Assembly: GCF_041146795.1 (NCBI RefSeq)
Contig: NC_135172.1
Coordinates: 16,689,123-16,753,122, forward strand
Length of the DNA: 64,000 nucleotides
Reading direction: 5' to 3'
Source: Maylandia zebra
Lineage: Eukaryota; Chordata; Actinopteri; Cichliformes; Cichlidae
Made by a program: the position numbers and the translations under genes. The notes under the pieces were generated by a model. That model made no database searches, was not told where the DNA came from, and was given only the letters and a program-made list of their open reading frames with translations. Positions 22,581 to 32,300 of this stretch are shown here, piece by piece; within the stretch, counting starts at the first letter, position 1, and each line of letters opens with the position of its first letter.

Positions 22581-24184
22581 TCTGTACTTTATAGTACAGC
22601 TGGATAGTCAAATATTTCCTTAACAAGACTCATCAGAAATGACAAGAACCTACATTTTGATAAAACAGTAACTGAAGATTTGTTTGTTGCTTCCAGCTGT
22701 TTCCTTTTCCTCTGAGTTTATTACAAACCAACATCACAGCAGCAAGATCACCTCATGAGCCATCTGGCTGGATGAAATATGAGGCTATTCTGGTAAGTGG
22801 ATATATATATACAAACAAAATCAGAAGAAAGTCTGGTCTAGAAAAAATAAGTGTCTTCTAAAAATAGAGTGAAGTCTGAACCAACCTTTAAACTGAACTA
22901 CTATAACAGAGGACTTCACCCAGTCACACACACAGTTTTTTTTCTAAGCCTGAGCACTTTGACTAATATTGACACACAGAAGCTTCAAATTTTTCACTCA
23001 CACTCCAATCAGCTAACACTTTGACATCCAGACTAGTGGAGTCAGGGATCGAACCACTGACCTTCCGATTGGAACTGTTGTTCTTTACTCACCTATGCCT
23101 TTTGACTTTGGGGCAATCTTCTCAATGTCTTTCAGCTGAAACACATCTTTCTGGGAAGAGAGCACAAAAACATGTTCCAGGATTTAAAAAACAAACAAAC
23201 AAAATAAAAACTATAATATCACAGAGAAAGAAATTATTTAAAAACTATTACATCTCAAAGAACTGCTTCTGGATGGTAACATAAATAACATTTGCATAAA
23301 CAGAAAATAAATTGATTTTCTGGATATTTTAGTTTGTGGTTTATCCATGTTAAGGACTGCTTAAGTATCTTATTTTCTGCACTTTTTCATTGCCGATTTA
23401 AATGTTGAAATCCAAGTTTCTAACTCTATATTACAGTGCATGAATTTAAACATTGAATCAAACACGTCATCTGCTGCCTGTGGGTGGGGAGTATGTTTAG
23501 TCAGGGATGTATTACATCACGCATGTATAATGGTTGAAAATAATCACATAACAGCAATGACCAGTATGAATAATAGGACACACAGTAGGGCAGAGCAGTG
23601 GGGATATGGAGGCTGGGTCACCTGCGATGGTAAAACTCACAGAGTCAAAGAAAATCTCCATCATGCGAGTTCTCTTCTCCTCCAGACTTAGTCCTTTCTT
23701 CTTTGACTGTAACAGGGGGTTAATGTTATTAATCTATATCTGAGGCACTGAGTTACTAACACTTATTATTTACGAGTAACAAGGAGCCAAAGGTAATAGA
23801 GATTAGAAGAATGACCTCTTGAAATCTTTCATCTAAACAAGTTGCTTATATATTCAGTGGTTCAGTGAAGTAACTAAATGAAATAGACAGCTAGCAGGGG
23901 TATGACTGGTCCAATGACAGGTAATGTAAAGTTTGTAGCCGTTTACCAAATGTATGATGTGAAATACTAAATGCTGCTTTGTGAAAGTATCGTTAGCGAT
24001 AGGGTATAAGCTTTTACTCTTTAACATGCTGCTGTAGCACAATCATTTCCCTTGTGGGATCAATAAAGTAACTGTCTATTTATCTAAGCTATAAGCTAGC
24101 TTACAAATGTTAGCAAACAACTACGTAAACGCCGGTGGTCTTTACAGGAGGTATAGCAGGTTAAGGTGCGCTTCTGCTTACCAT
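5673..24184 (-). CDS. MND1: MND1, meiotic nuclear division protein 1 homolog (8 coding exons, complete)
   Basis: The exons are 24184-24182, 23706-23641, 23150-23093, 20050-19902, 13516-13442, 13346-13232, 7427-7383 and 5779-5673. They total 618 nt, i.e. 205 codons plus stop, which is the human MND1 length. All junctions keep frame with GT/AG boundaries. Recognisable blocks are [70 protein letters not shown], then a charged coiled coil (about residues 84-150), and the C-terminus [11 protein letters not shown]. The family has an N-terminal winged helix followed by leucine-zipper coiled coils. MND1 pairs with PSMC3IP/HOP2 in the nucleus, and the dimer stimulates DMC1 and RAD51 strand invasion during meiotic recombination. 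Intron 4 (13517-19901) is enlarged by a nested LINE/Tc1 insertion; the reading frame is not damaged. The first coding exon consists of the ATG alone. Confidence 0.95.
5780..7382 (-). other. MND1 intron 7
   Basis: A 1.6-kb intron, A/T-rich, with a T18 tract near 6813. No transposon or RNA gene was recognised. Confidence 0.7.
7383..7427 (-). CDS. MND1: MND1 coding exon 7
   Basis: It is 45 nt, phase 1 to 1, with acceptor ttttgcag and donor gtgagt. It codes [14 protein letters not shown]; the next exon completes the aspartate codon of RWTDN. Confidence 0.92.
7428..13231 (-). other. MND1 intron 6
   Basis: A 5.8-kb intron. It contains homopolymer A/T tracts (for example 11189-11216) and the double hairpin at 9151-9225. 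I see no exon, RNA gene or named transposon. Confidence 0.65.
9151..9225. repeat. Two back-to-back perfect inverted repeats
   Basis: Arm CTGTTAGGCTGACA (9151-9164) pairs with TGTCAGCCTAACAG (9178-9191). Directly adjoining it, CCAGTGTAATTGAG (9192-9205) pairs with CTCAATTACACTGG (9212-9225) around a 6-nt loop. Both are perfect 14-bp stems. The origin is unknown; they could be the remnant of a small palindromic element. Confidence 0.85.
13232..13346 (-). CDS. MND1: MND1 coding exon 6
   Basis: It is 115 nt, phase 0 to 1, with acceptor tttgcag and donor gtgagt. It codes coiled-coil residues ending [16 protein letters not shown], a well conserved MND1 block. Confidence 0.94.
13442..13516 (-). CDS. 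MND1: MND1 coding exon 5
   Basis: It is 75 nt (25 codons), phase 0 on both sides, with acceptor tttaaag and donor gtaagt. It codes a coiled-coil segment beginning [19 protein letters not shown]. Confidence 0.92.
14645..14772. repeat. (GT)28 and (AAT)n microsatellites in the LINE 3'UTR
   Basis: GT repeats run 14645-14700, followed by an A/T-rich spacer and AAT repeats at about 14745-14772. Confidence 0.95.
14873..16370 (-). pseudogene. LINE ORF, 3' portion: reverse transcriptase
   Basis: The frame is open from about 16370 to a stop at 14873; its first Met is at 16300. Residues from that Met: [10 protein letters not shown] (33-42), [10 protein letters not shown] with the first catalytic Asp at 163, [12 protein letters not shown] (219-230), and [11 protein letters not shown] with the catalytic Asp pair at 252-253. 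The C-terminus ends in LPSGRRF...[11 protein letters not shown], typical of fish L2/Rex1-like elements. It differs from the endonuclease frame by one base. The likely cause is loss of one A in the A4 run at 16371-16374 (T4 on the plus strand). Otherwise the frame is uninterrupted, which indicates a fairly young copy. Confidence 0.9.
16336..17796 (-). pseudogene. LINE ORF, 5' portion: N-terminal leader and apurinic-type endonuclease
   Basis: The longest open frame starts at 17832, but its first 12 codons are Tc1 terminal-repeat sequence. The element's own start is the ATG at 17796 (MAPSMAASS). Residues below are counted from that ATG. There is a hydrophobic segment at about 17-38, a basic RKRRRRGRR patch at about 86-94, and then the endonuclease. 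Its signature residues are N117 in [11 protein letters not shown]147 in LTETWL, the VYIPPQ block at about 233-238, D269 and N271 in AGDFN, and S318-D319-H320 in GQSDHCS. The frame ends at 16336 after crossing a frameshift near 16371. The role would be nicking target DNA to prime reverse transcription. Confidence 0.88.
17807..17980 (+). repeat. Tc1 left terminal inverted repeat, inner part
   Basis: It is the inverse complement of 19133-19308 apart from a few mismatches, and ends ...AAGTATTTGGTCA. The outer 26 bp lie at 14389-14414 on the other side of the LINE. Confidence 0.88.
18146..19116 (+). pseudogene. Tc1-like transposase, internally deleted and frameshifted
   Basis: The start [20 protein letters not shown] opens the paired helix-turn-helix DNA-binding region (about residues 1-110). 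The first catalytic Asp is in WSDETKV (residue 153), followed by the [14 protein letters not shown] block. Around 18811-18814 the frame breaks. The N-terminal frame runs to a stop at 18883. The C-terminal part resumes in another frame from 18814 with [12 protein letters not shown], which holds the second catalytic Asp, then [19 protein letters not shown] with the catalytic Glu, ending at 19116. Compared with intact family members, a few dozen bases between the EIL and FQHDND blocks are missing. All three catalytic residues survive, but no single frame joins them, so the copy should be dead. Family role: cut-and-paste transposition at TA sites. Confidence 0.92.
19133..19335 (+). repeat. Tc1 right terminal inverted repeat
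   Basis: It runs from TGACCAAATACTTATTTTCC to the terminal TTTTGCCCCACTG, followed by the TA duplication. Confidence 0.9.
19902..20050 (-). CDS. MND1: MND1 coding exon 4
   Basis: It is 149 nt, phase 1 to 0, with acceptor atttcag and donor gtgagc. It codes [20 protein letters not shown] and the [15 protein letters not shown] segment that ends the winged helix. Confidence 0.94.
21303..21640 (-). mobile_element. Decayed non-LTR retrotransposon 3' end
   Basis: Read on the minus strand it contains the block TCCTGTCGAAAGGGAGTTTT followed by TTCCTTCCCACTGTCGCC, then an AATTGAATTAAA-type tail. This is a very common fish 3'UTR; a sister copy in the other orientation is at 48046-48326. No coding part remains. 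Confidence 0.65.
22065..22142. repeat. (AG)39 microsatellite
   Basis: An uninterrupted AG dinucleotide tract of about 78 bp in MND1 intron 3. Confidence 0.97.
22154..22601. repeat. Compound (AT)n / (TCTA)n / (GATA)n tract with palindromes
   Basis: Nearly 450 bp of AT dinucleotides interspersed with TCTA and TAGA units, then (TAGA)n at 22533-22580. A (TAGA)n block is flanked by CTGTACTATAAAGTACAG (about 22515-22532) and its inverse complement CTGTACTTTATAGTACAG (about 22582-22599). The open frames here are low-complexity artefacts. Confidence 0.95.
23093..23150 (-). CDS. MND1: MND1 coding exon 3
   Basis: It is 58 nt, phase 0 to 1, with acceptor ttcccag and donor gtgagt. It codes [19 protein letters not shown], part of the winged-helix domain. 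Confidence 0.93.
23151..23640 (-). other. MND1 intron 2
   Basis: A 490-bp intron; nothing else seen. Confidence 0.8.
23641..23706 (-). CDS. MND1: MND1 coding exon 2
   Basis: It is 66 nt, phase 0 on both sides, with acceptor ttacag and donor gtgagt. It codes [19 protein letters not shown] and then FDS. Confidence 0.93.
23707..24181 (-). other. MND1 intron 1
   Basis: A 475-bp intron. At 24041-24085 it carries a short fish repeat tail (CCCTTGTGGGATCAATAAAG). Confidence 0.7.
24182..24184 (-). CDS. MND1: MND1 coding exon 1: initiator ATG only
   Basis: On the minus strand the sequence is cgaaaATG|gtaagcag, so the donor follows directly after the start codon. Exon 2 opens with TCA AAG (SK...), giving M-SKKKGLS as in other vertebrates. 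Confidence 0.9.
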
Positions 24185-24400
24185 TTTCGATGTAGAGCTC
24201 ACCAACAACGACCACTGAGATTAACGTTTTGCCACCTGAGGGTAACACAGGGCTGTTGTAAACTTTTTAATGTAAAGAAGAAAGATTAGGCGACGTATAA
24301 GCAGAGCGGGGACGCAGCAGTAGCGAATTTCCCGCGGAAGGCTGTGACGTAGCAATGTTGCGTTTACGGAACTTCAAAACTCACCAAGTCACCAGATGTT
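24185..24400 (-). promoter_or_regulatory. MND1 promoter region with E2F and CRE-like sites
   Basis: Upstream of the ATG there are TTTCCCGCGG (24328-24337), matching the E2F consensus TTTSSCGC, and a TGACGT half-CRE (24345-24350). CpG dinucleotides cluster between 24290 and 24370. E2F6-type sites are known to repress meiotic genes in somatic cells. The link to MND1 here is inference from motif and position. Confidence 0.45.
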
Positions 24401-24857
24401 TTTTGTGTGCTTAGAGTTACTGTCTGTTTGATAGAGATTAAATAATTCCAAAATTCTGAATGCATTCAAAATATTTACTGTTAAATTGAAGCACTACTTT
24501 TACACTCCCCTAACTCTCTCAATTCTGTTTTACCAATAAAAAACTAACAGTATCCGGATAACGAATGCTTATGAAGGCAGCATTGGGGGGGAGCACTGTT
24601 TTTTGACTTCCGCTTATGGCTTTATAGCGCCCCCCTGTCGTCTGATGAAATAAAAGGCCAAAGCAGACAGCCCTGAGCAACAAAAACCTTCTATGGTCAG
24701 AAATATCCACACCCTGGCTTTCCTTGGGCGGTTCCTCTGAAAGGGGCGTTTGTTGAGTAGACTTAAAGGCTTTATCTGCAGCCAAAGACTAAAAACCTGT
24801 TTGGGGCCATAAGATTAAAGTGATGTGCAAATATTTTTGAAATTATTAGTGTCATTC
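24401..24857. other. Intergenic spacer between TRIM2 and MND1
   Basis: A short A/T-rich spacer. The gap between the putative TRIM2 poly(A) signal and the MND1 start codon is only about 0.7 kb. No gene was seen. Confidence 0.6.
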
Positions 24858-24863
24858 TTTATT
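24858..24863 (-). terminator. Candidate TRIM2 distal polyadenylation signal (AATAAA)
   Basis: The plus strand reads tttatt, about 1.35 kb after the TRIM2 stop. A second AATAAA cluster lies at 25859-25876 and could give a ~0.35-kb 3'UTR. Which is used cannot be told from sequence alone. Confidence 0.35.
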
Positions 24864-26216
24864 TATCATATCTATCTAAATTCAGCTTATTGCAGCACAT
24901 GTATTACACACAAAAGCACTATCATTCATTTCTATGGGCACTTTAATTCCATTTGGCATTACAAATATAAACAGGACAATGGAAAACAAACAATTTACAA
25001 GATCGTGTAGAAAATCGATGACCCGATTCTGGATAACAAATAATGACAGTTGTGTGCTTGAAGACAAACAAGGCTTTCTAATAGGAACACAGTGCATTAT
25101 CACTTAACGTACACCTCGACTGCCAAACTTTCTATTGCTGATTGTGAAGGTAGACAAATTATGTGTTGCTAAAACACAATCTGTTAATCACTCTATAGAT
25201 TTATCTGAAGTTATGAGAGCACATGGAGGAGTGACGGTGATCGCAGTTCTGCACCTCTACTTTCAGCGTGATGAAGAAACCTTTCAATCTAAACTTAATA
25301 GGATGCATCCTGCCGAGTTCATTCCAAGTATTTAGCTTTTCATTCAAATTCTGCAACTCGAGGGGTCTGCACACGATCACAGCAGAAATGTTAAGAGGCA
25401 TCATACACAGCAGAAGCATATCAGGTGGCTTATGTTTGGTACCCTTAATTCATACAGTCGCACTTGTCAGCATACTGGGGTTTTTTTTTTTTAATTCAAA
25501 GTGATGACACAGCTCACTGAAGAGCTTTCACATTCAAATAGAAGTGAAACAGCTTCTCTGTTAGAAGGTGTTTAGCTGGAAACTATTTCATACGCACAGT
25601 TTAAGGTGTTTAAGTAAAAACCGCATGCACAAAAACATCTTAATCATGCTCTTAAATACCCTGCTATACCTACAGAGGGTGGAACACTTTTATAGTGAAG
25701 AGGCAAAATGTAAAAACCCTTGAGAGCATTTAGCAGGAAGCTGTAGTCACTGCTGCTATAGATGGAATTTCATTATTTCTCAGGTGACTAAGGTACCTTT
25801 TACTTTAATTATGACTTTACTTAATACAGCCAGTGATTTGAGGAACAAGTGCAAAAGTATTTATTTATTTATTTTCAGTTTCTGCCATGTGGCAGTTCAA
25901 AGCTCTACCATGTGGACCGCATTAAAGCCTTTTCAAATACTCCACATTAAGATGGAAGGTGAACGAGGTCTCAAGTGAGCACTAATCAGCAGCAGCCATT
26001 CGTGTAGGTCAGAGGTCATCTCGCTTCCCTCACACCACTAATAAAGTCTCTCGTGTTAGTTTGGGGAGGGAGAAAGGTCAAACAGATGGCACAATGACAG
26101 CAAGATTCAAGAGTGAACAGGGGGGGGGGGGGGGGGGGAGTGCAAAAAACTTCCAGTTGCTCCGTACTACTGCGTGTTTGTACATATGTACACTGTACAG
26201 GCTTTGTGTCGAGTGG
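24864..26216 (-). other. Probable TRIM2 3'UTR, with a 19-base G run
   Basis: Non-coding sequence directly downstream of the TRIM2 stop. It includes a G19 homopolymer on the plus strand (26120-26138), which would be C19 in the mRNA about 80 nt after the stop codon. No competing gene is visible. Confidence 0.5.
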
Positions 26217-26369
26217 CTACTGCAGGTAGCGGTAGACTTTGAAGCAGTGGTTGCCAGAATCGGCGACCACGACGTGTCCGTCTGAAGTGAGCGCCAGTCC
26301 CTGCGGGCCGTAGAGGGGGTCCACTGATGTGTTGATGTAAGAGAGAAATGAACCGCTGCCATCAAACAC
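26217..26369 (-). CDS. TRIM2: TRIM2 coding exon 11 (NHL repeat 6 and stop)
   Basis: It is 153 nt, with an acceptor in a (CT)n tract ending cag. It codes [20 protein letters not shown] through KVYRYLQ, then TAG at 26219-26217. Confidence 0.95.
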   Translation of the reverse strand: MFDGSGSFLSYINTSVDPLYGPQGLALTSDGHVVVADSGNHCFKVYRYLQ

Positions 26370-29300
26370 CTGAGAGAGAGAGAGAGAGCAAAATCATCAC
26401 CGCTGGAAATCAGTGTTTCGTTCATTCTTTTTGTGGAAAATACAACACACCTAGTTATAAAGTTGAAAGAAAAAAAATAATGATTTCATGAATATGGATG
26501 ATGTAGTGACCAAAATAGTTTTTAGGAAGCAACAATTGTTGCCTTCTATTGTTTTAACCCTTCTGAGACTCAAGCTTTTGTATGGGATAGATGTGATGCA
26601 AGAGGTCTGTGAAATACAAGGTGCAGAAAAGCTAAATGGAAGATCTCCATCTGAGGACGCAGGGTCTCAGGAGGTTCAAAAACATGTATTTTAGACACCA
26701 GCGTGCAGTGATCAGGCCTAACATTATGCCTAATATTGTGTCGGTCCCCCTTATACTGCCAAAACAAGTCTGACCTGCCGAGCCATAGACTCCATTACAC
26801 CCCTGAAGGTGTGCTGTAGATTCTGGCACCACGATATGAGCAACAGATCCTGTAAGTCGTGAGGTGAGACATCAATATATTGGACTTCTTTGCACATCCC
26901 GCAGATGCTCGATTGAGATCTGGGCAATTTGGAGGTCAAGTGAACACCTTTGAACTCTTCGATGTGCACCTCAAACCCTCCCTAAACCATTTTTGCTTTG
27001 CTAAAAGAGACCACATCGGTCTGTGAATGCAGTTTCCATGAAAAGGTTTACGTGGTCTGCAACAATGCTTAGGTAGGTTGTACGTGTCAAAGTAACATCC
27101 ACATGGATGTCAGGACACAAGGTTTCCCGGCAGAACATTGTCCAGAGCATCACAATGCCTCAGCCAGCTCGAATTCTTCCCACAGTGCATCCTGGTGCCA
27201 GTTGTTCCTCAGGTAAGTGATACGGACACCGGCCATCCATATGATGTAAAAGAAAACCCAATTCAGACCAGATCATTGCTTTGGGGTCCAGCCCAGTGTT
27301 GGTGTTGGGGGTCAGCATGGGCAGCCTGACTGATCTGCAGTTATGCAGCCTCATACACAAACTGATGCACAGTGTTTTCTGACACCTTTCTGTCAGAACC
27401 AGGGTGAACTTTTTCAGAACTTCAGTAGTTCGTCTGTTGGATCGGACCTCACAGGCCAGCCTTCGCTCCTCACATGCATCAGTGAGCCTTGGCCGCCTAT
27501 GAGCCTGTCGCTGGTTCACCACTGTTCCCTCCTTGGACCACTTTTAAAGGATACCGGCCACTGCAGACGGGGAACACCCCACAAGAGCTGCGGTTTTGGA
27601 AACCCAGTCGTCTAGTCATCAAAATTTGTCTCCTTATCAAACTCACTTAAATCCTTACACTAGCCCATTTTCCTTCTAACAGATTAACTTTCAGAACACT
27701 TCCTCCCGCTAACAATATATCCCGCTAACAGTTGCCATGATGAAGACATAATCAGCGTTATTCACTTCACCCGTCAGTGCTCATAATGTTATACCTGATC
27801 AGTGTATAAATATACTATTAATGGTGTTTTGGTAACATTTCATAAGCCATTATGAGGCAAGATTGTAATGTTGGATGCCACTTAATAAAAAAAGAAACAG
27901 AAGTTTGTATTAACCGATTCTTCGAGGAGTAGAAATGATTCATTCTGCGTACCTGTATCCTGCTGTTGCCCCAGTCGGCTACTATGATGTTTCCATTGAC
28001 GTCCACCGCCACTCCTGTGGGGGCGTTGAACTGGCCATTGCCTTCACCATTGGAGCCAAATTTCAGCAAGAATTCTCCTTCTGTGTTGAACACCTGCAGT
28101 ATGGTTTCAGAGAAGCAACAGCAGAGAGAGAACACTTCTTTAAAAAAAAAAAAAAAATGCAACCAGCACATATTCACATAACAGAACACTGATATCCAGA
28201 CCAGGACTCACTGTTGTGTGCATCAGGCCTGGTTTACAGTCTGATAAATGCAGTGAGATACATTTAAATAAATAAGAAGCAGATGCTGATGGATTTGAGA
28301 CCGTATTCTTAGCCGATGGTTTCCTCTTTGCACAGACTGTCTGCTCAGACATGATTGGTCAATACTACACTGACTATAAATGGACTCCGAACTTGTTGGA
28401 ATGTCATAAAATCCTCGTCCACATGACAAATTTCCCACCTTCGACTGATGAATGTGACAATAGCCTTTTAATGTGAATGATACGAGTAGAAAACGCGTTG
28501 TAAATCACGTTTTGGTGGCAGCTGCTAACATCTGTATTCCTGTAACACACAGACTGCTCTGGGAGTTCACTTGCCTTGACTGAGTGGTTGTGGAAATCTG
28601 TCACAATGATCTCGTTGTTGTTGTTGACAGCAGCAAAGTGAGGGCCTGGATTAGAAATATGAAGAAGATTTTAGATATCATTTGTACAGTTTTGCTTGAC
28701 TGCGACAAAACAAAAAGTCAGAAAACTCCTACATGACAGGTAGAATAGAATAGAACTCAACTTTATTTTCATTGCACATGTCACAAGGACATATTTGTGG
28801 AGGACATGCAGCTTCAAAAACGAATTCAGCAACAGACAAAAAAATAAATAAAAATAAAAGTACACTGATTTTTAATGCTTTAATGTTAGAGCATGACCAA
28901 AATATTGGTCAATAAAGTTGGATTGGAAAATATTGATATATCAGTCAGGTAATTGGCCATTTTCTGATATATTGCTATCAACATTTATAATAGCCATAAA
29001 TCCAACTTTAAAAAGTAAAGAAGACCGAAGCACCCTTTAATCATGCTTTGAGTGTTGCTGTTGCATAGTTTATCCACCAGAGGGCACTCTGCAACTTCCC
29101 TGTTAGCCACAAGCAACCAGCTGATTTGAGGAGAGTCAGGCAGAGCGTGAACATTTTTTAAAACAATAAAACAAAATTATTTTAAACTGAATTGCCATAT
29201 AATCATAGTAATAACTCAAATAACTACACGTAATACGTGTTAGGGAAATCTGTTTATGTTTCATGTGTCAGAAAAGAAAAGCTATCAGACGACATATTAG

Positions 29301-32300
29301 ACAAAATATCGGTATCAGTGTCAGTCTTAAAACTCCTACATCTGTCGCTCAGATTAAATGTATGACAAAAAACAAACATACAACCAACTCATAGCATGAT
29401 TAATGAGACACCATGCTGTTTTAGGGACACTTTTGTTTATAATAATGGACGAATCTGATGGACTAAAGTTGCTTTTTCCATATTAATGACCCTCATGAGG
29501 TCAGTGCAGCTCCTCTTCATTCAGCATGCAGGTTGGAGAAAGACTGAATTGTGTTATCTTGGAGCAGTGCACTGTATTACCATTGAGTGTACCTGCAAAC
29601 TGCCTGTCACCGTTGCCACGGTTACCAAACTTGGTGACCAGCTTGCCGTTGACCTGGAAGATGAAGACGCAGCAGGACTTGTTGTCGACCACGATGATGT
29701 GGCCGTTTCTGTCCACCGACACGCCTTTAGGACCCATCAGCTTCCCCGAGCCGATCTTGTTCTGGAGAGATTTTATTTCACGAAGCCACGCGTGAGGAAA
29801 TGAGTACTTACAATCACAAAAATACAAGTAATGGTCAGTATTACTGTTTGCATTAACACATAAAACCCCGAAGCTGTCTTCTGTGTGTTTGCACGTAGAC
29901 TGAGAGCACACCCTAAGTCCTATTAGGGAGATCCCACTCAGGAAACCAGTGGTTTTAACCCGAAAATCTGCACTCTTTTAACAGAAGATAAGAAGGCTGA
30001 AAAGGGGAAGTCAAAACCAGCATGAGTGAGTCTCTTAACGCGTGAGAAATTTGCAAATGAGGTGTGAGAAAGTGTAACCATCTGACTCGAGGACAAAAAT
30101 CAGTGTGACCTTCTGCACAGCTGCAGCGGCACTGGAGCCCACCCGGGAACATGCCGACTATTGCCGTTCTGAGGAAAAAATCTACTGAACGACCCAGTCC
30201 CAGAGATAAATAAAACTCACCTTAAACTTGCCCTCGCTCGAAAAGATGCTGACCCATTTGTTGTCATAGTCTGCGATGATGATGTCGCCGTTGGGGTGCA
30301 CGGCCACACCTGTCGGCCGCTGCAGCTGACCCGGAGTCCTGCCCCGGATGCCGAAACGACTTCTGAACTGGCCGTCGTTGGAGAAAATCTGGATTTGGTT
30401 AAAAAATAAAATGAAATAAAATAAAACACTATGTTAAATATTAGATAGTTTTCATATATTATCTCAGAGAACAGGCGCAGATGCTTCAGGGAATTCGTTC
30501 TCACCTGCACACACTGGTTGTTGCTGTCTGCTATCAGCACCTTCCCCTGAGAGGAGGCAGCCACTCCCTGCAGGTTCGTGAACTCCCCTTTGTTTCTTCC
30601 CTTTGTGCCTGTGAGACACGAAACATGACCACGTTCACCATGATGATGACGACACGTACGTTTTCTACATGTAAAGTCTATTGGTTACATAGTAAAGGTA
30701 ACCTGATGCTCAATTTTCACTCCAGCAGTAATAAGCTCTCTGTTGTGTAAACATTTATACTTCACATAACCGTGAAACAGACGTCTCCAAACCATATTTA
30801 CTAGTATTATCTTACTTACATTGTTTTTTTTGGTCTGTTTTTGGGTAGAAAAAGTAAGAATTGCAAAAGGACAGCTGTTTATTGAACCTTCTACCATTTT
30901 TTTTTGTATTAAAATAATATTTAATATAAGTATTAGTTATTATTTCTTGCTACATCTGGGTTTTTGTGGGGAAAGCAACAAAAACTATCACATTGATGAT
31001 GTAGACGTCACAAAAACTGAAGCATGTGACATGTCAGGGTTAAAATCATATGAACACAAGACTCTAAATCCTCATGTTCAAGAAGCTGAATTAATCATAT
31101 TATTATTGAGCTTTTGTCACTTTTTAAATTGCTCGTAAATACTTGTTAATCAGCTATTTAACTGAATTTTCCCTAGTGCACGGATTCCCAAATTGTGGGT
31201 CATGGCCCCCGACAGGCCGTGAAGATACTGGAGGTGGGCCACAATAATAAAAGAGGATAATGGTAATGGGAGGGCTTAGTTTGGGATATTGGTCATTACT
31301 CTGGCCTAAATTTACCTCTCCTGTATTGAAGTTTGTGTCTCAGTGGCAGGGGAGTCACACATTCGCCTTAACACTTTGAACATGACTGGGTAGCATTAGC
31401 AATTTATAGCCAGCTTGTGTTGTTTATGCATTTTGAATAAACTTTTTTCCCCACTGATGGCTCCATACAGTGTAGACTACACTTTACATCCTCCTTTGCG
31501 GTTAGTGCTAAGGTTTGATGTTCAGCCCTCCGGCTGGGAGCCGGTCTTACCGATTCTGAAGATGAGGTCGTCCTCAATGGGATTCTCTTTCCTCCTCCCT
31601 GTGCTGTACATACTGGCCGGCCTCTTGATGGCCTTCTGCTTGACGTGTCCGCTGCCCGGAGACTTGAGCCTCTTCTTAACGCCGTCTGAAGTCGGTGACA
31701 CGTCAATGGATTTGGTGGCCTTTATCTTAAAGGGGCTCCCTTTGATGTGTTGGTCATATAAGCGCAGAGATAAAGTACACGTGCCCTCTTTAGGAGCTGT
31801 GAACAGGTACTCATAAGTGCCGTTCTTGTTGTCGAGCACGTCTCCGTCACACTTGCTGCCGTCAGGCGAAAACATTTCAGCGGTGATGACTGCGTTGCCC
31901 ATCTTGCATAGCTCTCCATCTTTGTCCTTAGTAGTGATGGTGATGGAGGTGGGCACGCCTACCACACAATGCCGCAGCCCCTCGCCTGTCGCCACAGTCT
32001 CGGAGGCAACGGCGTTGGTGGTCACAATAGTGCCCAGGTTGTGGATGGACTTTTTTAGCCCTTCCGTTTCTACGAGGAAGTCCAGCTGGTTGTTCTCTCC
32101 GGGCTGCAGCGGAAGCTCCTGGCTGGCCAGCTCGACGAGACGCTCGCCCATCTGCTTCTTCACCAGCAGCACCTCGGCCTCGGTGCCCTGGCTCAAGGCC
32201 TGCTCCGTGAAGTTGCAGCTACTGGTGATGCCCTCTTGGCCCTGCAGCAGGGTGTCCAGCTGGGCTTGGAGCACCTACACATGCATGCATCAGGGGGCAG

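Larger units (their letters stand above)
20051..23092 (-). other. MND1 intron 3
   Basis: A 3-kb intron. It contains an old retroelement 3' end (21303-21640), a GAA/GA-rich tract (21783-21837) and a large AG/AT/GATA low-complexity block (22065-22601). At 22990-23070 there is a decayed fish repeat carrying GGGATCGAACC, only about 20 bp from the exon 3 donor. Confidence 0.65.

Noticed and set aside
21956..22626. Long RE/YI/SIYL-repeat open frames over the AG/AT tracts
   Set aside because: Pure low-complexity microsatellite translation on both strands; no gene support.
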